Positions 1 through 10,302 of a stretch of 64,000 bases of DNA are shown here, piece after piece; position 1 is the first letter of the stretch; each line of letters opens with the position of its first letter. The DNA comes from Trichodelitschia bisporula (taxonomy: Eukaryota; Ascomycota; Dothideomycetes; Phaeotrichales; Phaeotrichaceae): contig ML996699.1 in the NCBI GenBank assembly GCA_010356995.1, forward strand, positions 465,697-529,696, written 5' to 3'. Both the position numbers and the translations under genes were made by a program. The notes under the pieces were generated by a model. The model had not been told where the DNA came from. It saw only the letters and a list, made by a program, of their open reading frames with translations, and did no database searches.

Positions 1-2366
1 ATTAGCCCCATCCCTAACCCACACCAATGCACAAGTAAACTCACCTCACAAACCAGCACCCTACATCCCCCACACTCCCTCATCTCCGCCGCACACCTGG
101 CCCTCACATCCCCCACAGGGCGTGTCGCCTGACAAAAATAGCTCCCACACCCCACCCACTGCACCGGATGCGCGCCATACCCAGGCAGCAACATCTTCCT
201 CCTCTGCTCCTCCAGAAACCCGCCCGCCCGCGCCGCCTCATCCCTCTTCAACCCCGAGCAACTCAAACTCCGCGCCCTCGCCCCCGTCCCCGCCACCAAC
301 CCCCTCCTCGGCAACTCAGGGATAGAGAAAGAAGGCGGCGCCGGAGCGGCACGGGGCAGCGCCAGCGACGTAGCGAGCAAGGGCGCGGAATCAGAAAGAC
401 TAGCCGTAGACGCCGAGTCGTCCTCATCGCCCGGCGCCGCAGACGGCGGTCTGAAATCGGGAATCTGCAGATTCGCCAGCTCCAGCGCTCGGGGATGCAC
501 GCTCGCCGCCGCCGCCAACCGTGCAGGCGCAGACCTTACATACTCCCTCTCCGTAAACAGCTCCCGAAACCCACAGCGCCTCAACTTCAACGCTCGAAAA
601 TCATGTTCCTTACACAGCGGCTTCTTGCACTTCCTGCAATTAACCTTCCAGCGAAAAGAGCGGTAACAATCCTGACACAGACTCCGGGGACACGTCTGCG
701 CCTGCAGATCCAAACTATCCTGCTGCAAATACGGCAGGATATCAATATTCCCCCCAATAATCTCCTCATACAGCATCGTATTCTTCATATTCGGCGCCAA
801 GAGCAAGTTCATAAAGTCCGCATCCTCGTACTGTCTCTGCCGCGGCAGCGGCACCGCGCGGATCCGATCCGAGCCCTCGCCGCTGATGTTAGGCCCCAGG
901 AAAGCCACGCCGCCTCCGCCCGAGAAAATGGGTTCCAGGCAGCACCAGTGCATGTTGAGCTTCGGCGGGGGCGGCGGCTGCGCGGACTGCGCCGCCTCGC
1001 CGCCCTCCTCCGAGTCATCCGTGTCCTCACCCGGCTGTGGCTCGCTCATCAGATTCGGCGAGCGGGTCGCGCCGGCCGCCCACCAGAACTTGCCGGCGCG
1101 GTCGCCCTGGCGGTGGGCATACCCGTGCGCGCCGCCAGAAGAATGTCGTGTCTTGGCGCGCTTGCTAGGAATGGGCCGGTTGAAGGCGCACGAGGCGCAC
1201 AGCGTCTTGCGGCAGCCCATGCAGTGCATCTTGATAGAGCAGGTCTCGCAGCGCTCGAGGATAGTCTCGTTGCACCCGTCGCAGCGCACATCCTCGACAA
1301 ACGTGCGGTGACTCTTGCGCAGGTGCGCCGGGACGTACTTCCCCTCGCCCACGGGCCCGTCCTCGGCGCCCAGCGGCTCGCCCTCGTGTCCGACATCGGC
1401 GTCCTCCCACAGACGCCCGCTCGGTCGTGTGCTGCTGCTGCCGCTGCTGCCGTTCTCGCTATTCGGCCCGCCGATGCGGTTCCCCGAGCGCCACAACCGG
1501 TCGAACGGCACCCAAACCTCGGTCGTGCCGGCGGCGGCGCGGTTGGAGTGGTAATCCTTGCGGCGGAAGCAGCGGGCGCCGGGGGTCGGACACCAGGCCG
1601 TGTCGGTCCAGATGCCGAGCTGGTGGCAGATCTCGATGAGTTCGTGCGTGGGCTCGGAGTCGGAGTCGCGGCGCACGAGCGACGAGGGGAGATACGGTCG
1701 TCGGCGGTGGTGTCGGCATCGGTACGTATACAGGCTCTTGAGCGCGAGGTCCGACTTGCCAAGCCAATGGGCGTTGGCGGGGTTTTGCAGCTGCAGGAAG
1801 GGAACAATGTGGTACTTAATCGAGACGTTTTTGCACCCGCGCACCGACAAATGTTCCAACGTGCTGACCCGCGGCTGAAGCACGCGCGACACCAGCGCTA
1901 CGCCCGACACCGCAGTATTGCACAAGTCCAAGCTCTTGAGGCGCGAGGCCATGGGCATGACGACGCGGATGAGCAGCGCATCGAGGGCGTACTGCTTGGA
2001 CTGGCGCTCGCGGGAGTCATCCGAGTGCGGCGAGCCGAGGGTGACGGCGGGCTGCGGTAGACGGAAGGACAGACTCTTCCACGCGAGCGGGTATTCCCCC
2101 ATGAAGCGGCGCAGATGACGCGACGTGTGGTATAGCTGGAGTATAGATTGTGTAGGCAAGAAAGCGAGCAGCGATTCGAGGATGGGCGGGCACGTTGTGA
2201 CGACCTGCTCGAAGGGCGACAGGCGCGGGCCGGCGGCGTCGGCGAGCACTTCGTCGTCGCACTCGTCGGAGGAGGAGAGATCGGCGTCGGAGACGCGGTG
2301 GACGACGGCGTGAGGCGGTTCGGGCATACAGCCGCTGCGGAAGCCGCCGCCGGGGGACGAATCCAT
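1..2366 (-). CDS. F-box protein with cysteine-rich clusters (3' end outside window)
   Basis: An open frame starts at the ATG complementary to 2364-2366 and runs to the left edge without a stop. A good donor (GTGAGT, complement of 39-44) suggests the coding exon ends near 45 and a last exon lies outside the window. Residues about 50-100 look like an F-box (SPFEQ, ILESLLAFLP, ILQLYHTSRHLRRF), followed by a leucine-rich stretch (LKSLDLCNTAVSG, LEHLSVRGCKNV). Three cysteine-rich clusters of probable zinc-binding type come next (CDGCNETILERCETC..CMGC..LCASC; CPRSLCQDCYRSF..CRKCKKPLC; CAAEMRECGGC). F-box proteins are substrate receptors of SCF ubiquitin ligases; the substrate cannot be told from sequence. 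The 5' part is C-rich and the 3' part strongly G-rich on the coding strand. The F-box family call is fairly secure; the cysteine clusters are not matched to a named domain. Confidence 0.7.
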   Translation of the reverse strand, partial: MDSSPGGGFRSGCMPEPPHAVVHRVSDADLSSSDECDDEVLADAAGPRLSPFEQVVTTCPPILESLLAFLPTQSILQLYHTSRHLRRFMGEYPLAWKSLSFRLPQPAVTLGSPHSDDSRERQSKQYALDALLIRVVMPMASRLKSLDLCNTAVSGVALVSRVLQPRVSTLEHLSVRGCKNVSIKYHIVPFLQLQNPANAHWLGKSDLALKSLYTYRCRHHRRRPYLPSSLVRRDSDSEPTHELIEICHQLGIWTDTAWCPTPGARCFRRKDYHSNRAAAGTTEVWVPFDRLWRSGNRIGGPNSENGSSGSSSTRPSGRLWEDADVGHEGEPLGAEDGPVGEGKYVPAHLRKSHRTFVEDVRCDGCNETILERCETCSIKMHCMGCRKTLCASCAFNRPIPSKRAKTRHSSGGAHGYAHRQGDRAGKFWWAAGATRSPNLMSEPQPGEDTDDSEEGGEAAQSAQPPPPPKLNMHWCCLEPIFSGGGGVAFLGPNISGEGSDRIRAVPLPRQRQYEDADFMNLLLAPNMKNTMLYEEIIGGNIDILPYLQQDSLDLQAQTCPRSLCQDCYRSFRWKVNCRKCKKPLCKEHDFRALKLRRCGFRELFTEREYVRSAPARLAAAASVHPRALELANLQIPDFRPPSAAPGDEDDSASTASLSDSAPLLATSLALPRAAPAPPSFSIPELPRRGLVAGTGARARSLSCSGLKRDEAARAGGFLEEQRRKMLLPGYGAHPVQWVGCGSYFCQATRPVGDVRARCAAEMRECGGCRVLVCEVSLLVHWCGLGMGL

Positions 2367-2960
2367 GGTTGTGGAGGAGGACGAGGACGACGGGGCAGTC
2401 AGATCGAGGTGGAGACGGTCGGAAAGGGCTCTTCCCACTAAACAGTCCTCACGGTGGAGGATCGGGGGCATGCAGCGGGGGTTATGTTGCGGGTACTATG
2501 GTTGGAAGTTGAGATTTGCGGATTGCAGGCAAAGTGGCGAGAACGTTGGGCGAGGGCCAGGGTATCGGGGGTATCGAGCGCACGAGTTGCCAACAGAAGA
2601 GCGATGTAGGAGAGGGAAAGAATAATGGAGAGCCGTGGTGGTTTGGTTTGGAATGGGTAGGAGTGAAAATGGCCGGTGCACGCTTTGCCTCTGCGTTGTC
2701 GCGTGCTTGAGGCGATTCTGATTGGGTCGCGGGCACGGGTGGGAATGTGACGATAACGGGACAGCGAGACAGCCTGTGTCGGGTGAAGGAGGCGGGGGCC
2801 GGATTGCGGGAATGAAGCACGAACAGGACGCTGTAATGCGACGAAGAAGCCTACAAAACGAGTTGATGGGAGAGAGAGAAGTGGTGATGTTGAGGGGGGG
2901 GTGGGTGTGTGAGACTGGGGTGAGTGGTGTGTGTGGTGTGGTGGTGTTGGCAGAGCGGGC

Positions 2961-3000
2961 GGTGGTGGTGGTGGTGGTGGTGGTGGTAGTGGTGGTGGTT
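2961..3000. repeat. (GTG)n microsatellite
   Basis: A run of GGT/GTG triplets interrupted by one GTA, in the upstream region of the F-box gene. A further G-rich stretch precedes it. Confidence 0.9.
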
Positions 3001-3321
3001 TGGCATTCTGCTTGCTGAATCACCACCCAGACAGACAACATCCTCTCAGCCCTTGGCTCAAGAGACTTCACCCCGGTCAGCGCGCTGATTCCTAGCCAAG
3101 CAACCGATATTCCTTGGCAACCAAGGTGTTGGTTGTCGTTGTCGGGAGCATCAAGCAACGAAACACCAACCTCAACATCAACACCCTAAACACCCAAACA
3201 CCCAAACAACTCAACAGCGCGCCAGCGAAAGACCGCTTTATGAATCTCCACTCACCACACGTCCTCTATGCTCACACCGTCTCCACCGTGTCTATCATTT
3301 TCCTCCTTCCCACAATCCTGC

Positions 3322-3456
3322 AGGTAGTACATCCCTCCCACGGTCCTACAAGTAGTACATCCCTCCCACGCCCTACCGGATGTACTCCATCATCACGCCC
3401 TTCCGGATGTACTCCATCATCACGCCCTTCCGGATGTACTCCATCATCACGCCCTA
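3322..3456. repeat. 27-bp minisatellite, five units
   Basis: Five tandem 27-bp units. Units 3, 4 and 5 are nearly identical (ccggatgtactccatcat core); units 1 and 2 form a diverged pair (gtagtacatccctcccac core). The array ends 36 bp beyond the DPH2 stop, so it probably lies in the DPH2 3' UTR. Confidence 0.9.
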
Positions 3457-3492
3457 CCAGGCGTATCCCCACAGATCGACATGTAGTCCTCC

Positions 3493-5325
3493 CTACGACG
3501 CCCTGTCACCCTGATAACCCCTCGCAATGCCACTTCTGCCTTCCTCTACCACCGCGCCCTGCACATCGACATTCCCCTCATCAAAATCGCTCCCAAGCCC
3601 CTGCCACATCCGCTCGTGCAGAAATCTTGCTCCGGGCGATACCACCCCGCCGACCTTGGCCACTTCGCCCGCCTGCTGCCGCTTGACAAGCCCCATATTC
3701 GTGTCCCCGCTCCCGTTCTCAGCCGTCGCTGACGCCGGGCCGAGCCGACGCCGCATCGGCCGAGCATGCGACACGTACCGGCCCGTCCGGAGGTCAAACT
3801 CGGGCGGCGCATCTTCATCCTCCTCCACCTTCACATCCTCCTCTCCCCTCTCTTCCTCCTCTCCCCTCTCTTCCTCCTGCCTCTCCTCCCCCTCCCCAAA
3901 CCCACTCCACCACTCCCCCCCCCAAACCCTCCTCCCATCCCCCTCCAACGCCCTCTCCAATTCCCAAACCGTAACAACAGGCCTCCACATCCCCTCCCCC
4001 TCCACAAGCGCACTCTCCCAACACCCAACCACAGCCCAAGCCTCCACCTCCGCAAAATTCGCCAGCTTCGGCGCATTCACCTTACCCACCACAACCGTGT
4101 AGCTCTTCTTCCCCGCCGCTGCAATCGCCTTCCGCGCCCGGGCAACCGCATCCAGGTACCGCGCCACGGATAACGTGCCGACCAGAATGCCAATGACCCC
4201 GGCGCTGGCCACCTTGGCCACAAGCCCGTACCGTCGCCGGAGGGCTTGTGCGCCGTTGGCCGTGTTGCTGGCGCTGGGACTGTAGATCCGCACGCTGGCA
4301 ACCCGCGCCGCGAGCACGAGCAGTAGCGCGGCCGGCGGATCGCCCACATGGAAGACATGCCAGTCCCTCAGACTCTCCGGGTCCTTCCGCACCTCAGCAG
4401 GTAACGTCCGATTCGGGAGCGCACTCTCCGGCTCATGCACCAGCTCCGTCCCCTCCACCCTATACCCAAGCCCACGCAGCCTCTCCACCAACCGCGGTAG
4501 CGCACCCTGAAACGGCGCATCAGCCAGCAGCACGATATTCTTATCTCCGAGCTCATGCCGGGGATAATACCCCTCAAACGCCCGTACAACCGCGTCCTCA
4601 TCCAGCTCCTGTTGCGTAAAGACATACACAACTGGCAACCGCGCCGTAGGCGACAGACACGCGCGCCCGTAGTGCAGCACCACCTGCGCATCCACATGTT
4701 CAGCGGCAATCTCGTCGACGCAGCACGCGCCGTAGGATGTGTCGCCTAGGATCGTAAACCGCCACTCGTCCTCCTTGTCCTTGCCCGTTATATCCTTGCC
4801 CGTCATGTCCTTGCCCGTCATGTCCACCCCTCCCATCCCCCCCTCCAACCCCGCCCCCGCATTATGTACTTCAAACGCCTCCTCGCCACACTCCTCCGGC
4901 CCCGGTGTGTGCGCCAGCCCATCTTCCAGCGCGCGGTATACAGCCGGCGCATCGACGAGCATGATATCGGGGAATTGCAGCGCGATACGCCGCCAGGGGT
5001 GTGCGCGAAGTGTGGCGAGCGTGCGGGGGATGGAGTAGGTCGTGAGCAGTGCTGAGCTGGAGAGCGGGGCGCGGACGCTGGGTGTAGGTGCGGGAGCGAA
5101 GGTGGTGGGTGTAGAGAGGACGGGAGCAGCGGTGAGAGCGGTGGGTTCAGATGGTGAGGCTGGAGGGTGTGATGAGGGTGAGGAGGGGGGATGCGTGCGT
5201 GGTGAGGAGGACGTGGAGAGGAGGGGTGCTCCAGTGGGTTCGGCTACTGGCGCTGCTTGCGGGGATGAGAGAGGAGCGTCCTGCCCTGAGGGCGTGCGGT
5301 CTGGTATTGAATCCTTCGACGGCAT
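3493..5325 (-). CDS. DPH2: Diphthamide synthesis subunit Dph2
   Basis: Single exon, 610 residues from the ATG complementary to 5323-5325. The frame is open further upstream but without an ATG. Dph2 pairs with Dph1 in a radical-SAM-like [4Fe-4S] enzyme that moves the 3-amino-3-carboxypropyl group of S-adenosylmethionine to a histidine of elongation factor 2, the first step of diphthamide formation. Family blocks are clear: DTSYGACCVDEIAAEH, VVLHYGRACLSP, LPVVYVF, YRVEGT, and a C-terminal VVGCWESALVEG. The cysteines in YGACC and GCWE fit known cluster ligands. The N-terminal ~100 residues are Ser/Pro-rich and probably disordered. An insert before the first cysteine block carries three copies of a pentapeptide (MTGKD/ITGKD), seen in DNA as 15-bp repeats near 4785-4830. 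A Glu-rich low-complexity stretch precedes the C-terminal tail. Confidence 0.93.
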   Translation of the reverse strand: MPSKDSIPDRTPSGQDAPLSSPQAAPVAEPTGAPLLSTSSSPRTHPPSSPSSHPPASPSEPTALTAAPVLSTPTTFAPAPTPSVRAPLSSSALLTTYSIPRTLATLRAHPWRRIALQFPDIMLVDAPAVYRALEDGLAHTPGPEECGEEAFEVHNAGAGLEGGMGGVDMTGKDMTGKDITGKDKEDEWRFTILGDTSYGACCVDEIAAEHVDAQVVLHYGRACLSPTARLPVVYVFTQQELDEDAVVRAFEGYYPRHELGDKNIVLLADAPFQGALPRLVERLRGLGYRVEGTELVHEPESALPNRTLPAEVRKDPESLRDWHVFHVGDPPAALLLVLAARVASVRIYSPSASNTANGAQALRRRYGLVAKVASAGVIGILVGTLSVARYLDAVARARKAIAAAGKKSYTVVVGKVNAPKLANFAEVEAWAVVGCWESALVEGEGMWRPVVTVWELERALEGDGRRVWGGEWWSGFGEGEERQEEERGEEEERGEEDVKVEEDEDAPPEFDLRTGRYVSHARPMRRRLGPASATAENGSGDTNMGLVKRQQAGEVAKVGGVVSPGARFLHERMWQGLGSDFDEGNVDVQGAVVEEGRSGIARGYQGDRAS

Positions 5326-5755
5326 TTTGCGTGTGTAGTGGTTGTCTGACGGTGTCGTGTCATGGAGAGGGGTGGCGGTTGTTGTACGTCCAGAAATATT
5401 TCGGCGGGGGAGCAGGGGTGGCGGGGTACCGTACTGTACCCATAACCCCACCACCGAGCCGGATCACGACAACGGGCTGTACCGTAGAGGTGCACGGAGT
5501 GTAGCTTGAACTGCCGATCCTCCATGTGATTGTGCATTTCCATGCTCTTCAAGCTCCCTAACACATCGTGGACGTCGCCCAGCGCGACAGACTCCGGCAA
5601 GTAAGTCACCCACCACCGCTCACATCCCCCTTCACACCCGCAGTACAGCATATGACAAGCGCAAGGGCAAAGCCATTACATTACGTCTACACGTTCTCTG
5701 TCCCATCCATCATCTATTCTCACGCACTCCCATCCTCCCCTAATTCCCTCTCCAG
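5326..5755. other. Intergenic, DPH2 upstream region
   Basis: Upstream of DPH2 and downstream of the doubtful small gene. It reads open in several frames but has no recognisable coding content or clear regulatory motif. Confidence 0.5.
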
Positions 5756-6135
5756 CTACCCCTCCAGCCTCCCAAACACCCAGAAAGCCACCGCCACCTC
5801 AAGAAAAGCCCTCGGCCCACCATTAGGCCGCTCAGGCTCCAGCTGCCACGCCATAATTCCCGTAACACCATGCGTCGCAAGCGAAAGGGCGAAGATGCGC
5901 GCGAGCAAGTTCGCATGCGGGCGAATGAAGCCGAAACCCGCCTTGACGATCCGAGTGACGAAGCTCCGACGGTAGAGCGGGGAACGGCCCGTGCTGCTGT
6001 AGCGTGAGTACGTCGATGATTGGAAGTGTTGAAGATGTGTAGCGTCGTCGTCGACTGTTGATACGAAAGGTGGAGTAGCTCGGCGCACCCCGTCGCCGGG
6101 TCAATGGCCAGCAGCGACCAGAAGAAAAGGCACAT
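5756..6135 (-). CDS. Possible small membrane protein, two exons (doubtful)
   Basis: A hand-built model. An ATG complementary to 6133-6135 opens a hydrophobic segment (MCLFFWSLLAIDPATG). A possible intron (donor GTATCA, acceptor GCTACAG) joins it in frame to an exon coding for SPLYRRSFVTRIVKAGFG, FIRPHANLLARIFALSLA and EVAVAFWVFGRLEG, stop at 5756. The product would be about 95 residues with two or three hydrophobic helices, as in small mitochondrial or ER membrane proteins. The donor is weak, a T-run precedes the ATG, and no family is recognised. The hydrophobic pattern of the second exon is the main reason for listing it. Confidence 0.3.
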
Positions 6136-6256
6136 AAAAAAAACGCCGAATGAGCCCCCAAACACCCCGATGTAGCCTCCCTACCGCCAAAATGCCTTTA
6201 CGAAAACCAGCGGACCGCTGCATGCAGTACAGTCCGCCTCTTCCTCAAACAGCCAC

Positions 6257-8245
6257 TCACATCAACGGCTTCTTCGTATCCTCCACGCCCCGCCGAATAA
6301 CATCATCCAGGGGCCAGCGCGGGGGAACGATCGAGTTCGCCCGGGCACGGCCCTTGCTCTTGACCTCCACCTGATCCTCGCCCTCAGGCAGCGAACCGCC
6401 CGCAATTCCGCTCGAAAACTTGAGCTGGAGAACATCACCGATCTCGTCGCACGCCTGCAACATCCTGTCCAGATCCTCCTTGTTGTGAGCCGCCGACACG
6501 CAGAACCGAGCACGCGACGAAATAAGTGGCGTAGCGGGGTAACCGACCACCACGACGCTGATGTTGCGCTTCAGCATCTCGTGCGAAAAGGCGGGCATCT
6601 TAGCGGGGTTATACAGCATGACAGGGATGATAGGCGAGTCGTCGTGTCCGTAGACGATGAAGCCGAGACGCTTGAGACCGAGACGCAGATACCGAGCATT
6701 GAACGTAAGCCGCTGCAGACGCTCCTGGCCCTGTCCAGGGACTAACCGGCCGATGATGATCTTGAGCGACGAGGCAATTTGCATGAGTACGGGAGGAGTG
6801 GGAGCTTCGCCCATGAGTGCCGCCGGGTTGGTCAGGCGCAGCTTGTCGATGATAGTCTTGTCCGCCGCAATGTATCCACCATTGGCGCCAAAGGACTTGG
6901 TCAGCGTGCCCATGAGAATGTCGATGTGAGCCGGGTCAATGCCGAAGTAGTCGCAAACGCCACGGCCGCCAGCGCCAAGCGCACCCACCGAATGCGCCTC
7001 GTCGACGAACAGGTAGAACTTGTACTTTTTCTTCAGTTCCACGAGCGCAGGCAGATTGCACATGGTGCCTTCCATCGAATAGAGGCCCTCGACAGCAACG
7101 AGAATCTTCTTCCAGGGGCGGTGGGTACGGGGCTGTCCCTCGGCGATGTTCTCGCGGAGCACACGTTCGAGGTCCTTCATGTTGTTGTGACGGAAAGCAG
7201 TGACAACAGCGCCGGAAATACGGGCACCGAAGCGAATGGAGGCGTGATTCAGCTCGTCTGAGATGATGAGGCAGCCCTTGCCAACAATGGCAGGGAAGGC
7301 ACCGGCATTCGTCACGTAGCCCATGGAAAAGACCATAGCCGCTGGCTTGCCCATAAATTCGGCGATGAGGTTCTCGACTTCCACGTGAAGATCCGAAGTG
7401 CCAGCTTCACCGCGCGAGCTGGCCATGCTGATGCCGTACTTCTTCACCGTAGTCTCGACTGCATCGGCGCAGGGGCCGTCGGACTGAGCAAAGCCGAGAT
7501 AGTTGTAGGAAGACATGTTCAGCGTCTCAGTGGTGGTACCTGAGTAGCGGAATGTGAGGTTGTGGTCGTCAGAATCGCGGTCAAGCAGGGTGATGAAGCG
7601 GCCAGGAACGCCTGTAGTCGGCCGTGCAAAGCAGTCGTTGATACGCATCTTCAGTCGCCGCACGTAGAAGTTGTCAAAGTCGTCATTCAGTGGCGCGAAG
7701 CCGTTCCTAGCCTTCAAGTGGCTGTACCGCTCCTTGCGGAAGCGCTTGCCGAAGAAATCGCGCACATGACCAAAGATGATGAGAATGAGGTAGCTGATGT
7801 AGGTGGTGAGTACATAGTAGTAAGGTGGCTCGTCTTCCAGCGGCTCGGGGAACTCGCCGCCTGGGAACTGGCTGCTGTGGAGGTGTGCCTTGGACAGCAA
7901 CGGGCCGAATTGAGAGTGTGCGCGCGCCTGCTTCGCTGCCTCTTCAGGTGAAGGAGGCTGGAAAAGGGTTTGGGTCTCATTCGACTTCTGTTCACCGGAC
8001 GAGAGACATATCGTAGGAAGGAGGTGTGATCCAGGAGACGAGGGCGAATTGAGCAAGGCCTGTTGCTGTGCAATGACAGCCTGCATCATAGCTGCCTCCG
8101 CCGACTTGCGCTTCGGTGACGAGCTGAAGAAGGAGAAAGGATTGCTCATTTTGGGCAGAGAGGAGCGCTTGCGCGCCGTACTGTCCGTCGAGGATGTAGA
8201 AGATGGGGTGGGCGAGGTGGAGGAATCGAAGGTAACCGCAGGCAT
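6257..8245 (-). CDS. LCB2: Serine palmitoyltransferase subunit 2
   Basis: Pyridoxal-phosphate enzyme of the ER membrane that, with Lcb1, condenses serine with palmitoyl-CoA to 3-ketosphinganine, the committed step of sphingolipid synthesis. From the ATG complementary to 8243-8245 it has 662 residues: a Ser/Pro-rich N terminus, a transmembrane segment near residues 142-160 (YYYVLTTYISYLILIIFGHV), then the alpha-oxoamine synthase fold. Visible blocks are SSYNYLGFAQ, ISDELNHASIRFGAR, LFVDEAHSVGALGAGGRG and LMGTLTKSFGANGGY, whose lysine (about residue 450) binds the cofactor; this lysine separates Lcb2 from catalytically silent Lcb1. The frame stays open upstream of the chosen ATG to a good 3' splice site (GCTGACTGTGCGCCTTCAG, about 8336-8354), so an upstream coding exon is possible. 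The C terminus (KKPLM) is complete. Confidence 0.95.
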   Translation of the reverse strand: MPAVTFDSSTSPTPSSTSSTDSTARKRSSLPKMSNPFSFFSSSPKRKSAEAAMMQAVIAQQQALLNSPSSPGSHLLPTICLSSGEQKSNETQTLFQPPSPEEAAKQARAHSQFGPLLSKAHLHSSQFPGGEFPEPLEDEPPYYYVLTTYISYLILIIFGHVRDFFGKRFRKERYSHLKARNGFAPLNDDFDNFYVRRLKMRINDCFARPTTGVPGRFITLLDRDSDDHNLTFRYSGTTTETLNMSSYNYLGFAQSDGPCADAVETTVKKYGISMASSRGEAGTSDLHVEVENLIAEFMGKPAAMVFSMGYVTNAGAFPAIVGKGCLIISDELNHASIRFGARISGAVVTAFRHNNMKDLERVLRENIAEGQPRTHRPWKKILVAVEGLYSMEGTMCNLPALVELKKKYKFYLFVDEAHSVGALGAGGRGVCDYFGIDPAHIDILMGTLTKSFGANGGYIAADKTIIDKLRLTNPAALMGEAPTPPVLMQIASSLKIIIGRLVPGQGQERLQRLTFNARYLRLGLKRLGFIVYGHDDSPIIPVMLYNPAKMPAFSHEMLKRNISVVVVGYPATPLISSRARFCVSAAHNKEDLDRMLQACDEIGDVLQLKFSSGIAGGSLPEGEDQVEVKSKGRARANSIVPPRWPLDDVIRRGVEDTKKPLM

Positions 8246-10302
8246 TGTAGGAGTCGAGGGAGGTTCAGGCGACTGCTCGGCGTGCTCGTGTTCGTGTGAG
8301 CGCGGCGTGCCGGGCACGTCGTCTACTTGAGTGACCTGAAGGCGCACAGTCAGCTTTAGTGCGTTGGAGTAGGTACAGGAAGCGAGCAGGCGACGCGGGA
8401 AAGGGAGTAGAGTGAGGTGGCGGGACTTGTCGGGAGAGAACGACTTGCCGGCTGGTGATTATGTGTGGTGTCTATATCAGAGGGAAGGGTACGATGTACC
8501 ATTCTGGGGAGTTACAGGCGAGTTGGGTGAAGTTTGGGAGTTGCATGCCTTTTTTTTTGTTTGAGGGGGTGAGAAGGAGTGACGGCGATTGGGGGGACAC
8601 CCTTTGGGAGGTTCACAGTAAAATGATGCTTCGGAGAGGTGGAACGATTCAAGGGCCGGGGCGAAGGTTAGAGCGAGCGAATTAGAGAGGGAGAGCAAGG
8701 GTGGCTCATCACGTTCCAAGACGGAAAGGGTTTAGGGTGGTCTGCACCGCGGGCGGGAGGCGCAGGAGACGGAGACACTTGCAGGCACCGCGACCACCGC
8801 CGGCCTGTAATTCTGGACCAGCAACGGCCGGAGCGTTATCGCACTGCAGATTGCTTGTGCGTGAGGCAGTGTCTCGGTGTGATGATCAATGGATCAAGTG
8901 ATGACACTCTGTTGACAGCAACAGGTAAACAGAGACGCGTGGTTGATCAATTCATCAACTTCGAGCTCACAGCAAACAAGGAAACATGGAGAGAAGAACA
9001 CAAGAGAAAGAGGGGGAGGATGAGATTGTAGAGAGAGAGTAGCTGTAATTTACTGAGCCCGTACCCACTTCCCCTTCATTCCTCCTTCCTCGCCTTTTCC
9101 GCCGAAATGACGGGAGCACTAGCCACCTTCTCCCCGTCCAGCAGTGGCCTTTAGCCACAGTTAAAGAAGGGTCCTTGCCGCGTTCTACGCGATTATTGGT
9201 CATAAAGCGTGTCGGCTCAGGGGTAGCGGAGACGGTGGGGCGCAGACACTGGTATCTCTTGGCGCAAAGCCTTTTGAACCCTAGATTACTCAGCGCCTTG
9301 ATCCCTTGAAATTCTCGCTATCTCCTCCTTCAGGGAACCGAGAATATGCGGCTCAACCGGCACGACGCCGACAAAGGTCATTCATGCTTACCCGCTCCTC
9401 GTGCCCTCACTGCAGCTTCGTTTACACCCGATGACTATCTTGATATCGCTTAAGCGTATCTCTCCGCCCCCTTCCGGTCAACATCTCCTCGCGTGTGGCG
9501 CATCAACTGTCAGCATTACCCATCTCTCCGCCCAATAGCCGCGTCGATCTCTCCGCCTTGCCAAGGCGGGCTGAAGCGGCAATCCCGTTTCCCGTTTCCG
9601 ATTACTCAGCTCCAGAAACCCGAGTTCCCGAGTTGCGGCCTTCATGCCTCACGCACCCGAGCTCGGATCCGATATGGCGGTCATCGATCGCGAAACCGGG
9701 CGCTCAGCGTCTTCATCTATGCATCCCAGTTGAATATGATATGTAGCCGGCTCACCCGGATCGCTCTTCGCTTCCCTTCGAAACTGCCCGTTTCCCGCCG
9801 TAGATCGACCACGCCATGAATCGACCACCATCGGCGATCCTTAGTCCAGCTACCGTAGAAGTTAACGGCCCCCTTTCTTTATGCCCCAATCTCAGAACGG
9901 CTTCCCAGATGAACGCCATTTATGGCTCTCAAAAGTACGGATGTACATGAACACAGAAGTGCAATATACATCTGTAGACTGTCGTCAATAGCTCCTCTGC
10001 AGCACCGCTTCAACGGGCCCCAAACCCCAAACCCACAATCCCCTTGCACACGTGATGCGGCGTCGTTCCGCTCGACCTGCCTCCTTCTGTCCGCATGCGG
10101 ACAAGGACGTTTGACGTTCCCCCGCATTTGGGTGTGGCTGTCTGCAGTGGCTGGACAAGCAAACGACACCAAACGACGGGTATCAACACCATATCGCTTG
10201 CGTACTCATGATAACCACCTCTTGATGCCCACCTCTTGATACCAACTCTCTACCTCGCCACGCGTCGTAGAGCTGCCCCTCTCTCCCTCCATCGTCACCA
10301 CC
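8246..10302. other. Intergenic between divergent LCB2 and bestrophin-like genes
   Basis: About 2 kb. The part next to LCB2 may hold its 5' leader exon and intron. Short poly-T/poly-A runs occur near 8551. The open frames around 9.5-10.2 kb have no coding character. No tRNA or transposon remnant was recognised. Confidence 0.5.

Larger units (their letters stand above)
2367..3492. other. Intergenic, F-box gene promoter and DPH2 3' flank
   Basis: About 1.1 kb between two minus-strand genes. It holds a GGT/GTG microsatellite (2961-3000) and a 27-bp minisatellite (3322-3456). Open frames across the microsatellite only encode homopolymers. No gene seen. Confidence 0.6.

Noticed and set aside
168-2060. 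630-codon plus-strand open frame
   Set aside because: It starts without an ATG-anchored protein pattern, is an Arg/Pro-rich shadow, and lies opposite the F-box coding frame.
3272-3472. Minus-strand frame with nine-residue repeats
   Set aside because: It is only the translation of the 27-bp minisatellite and has no ATG-based context or other protein feature.
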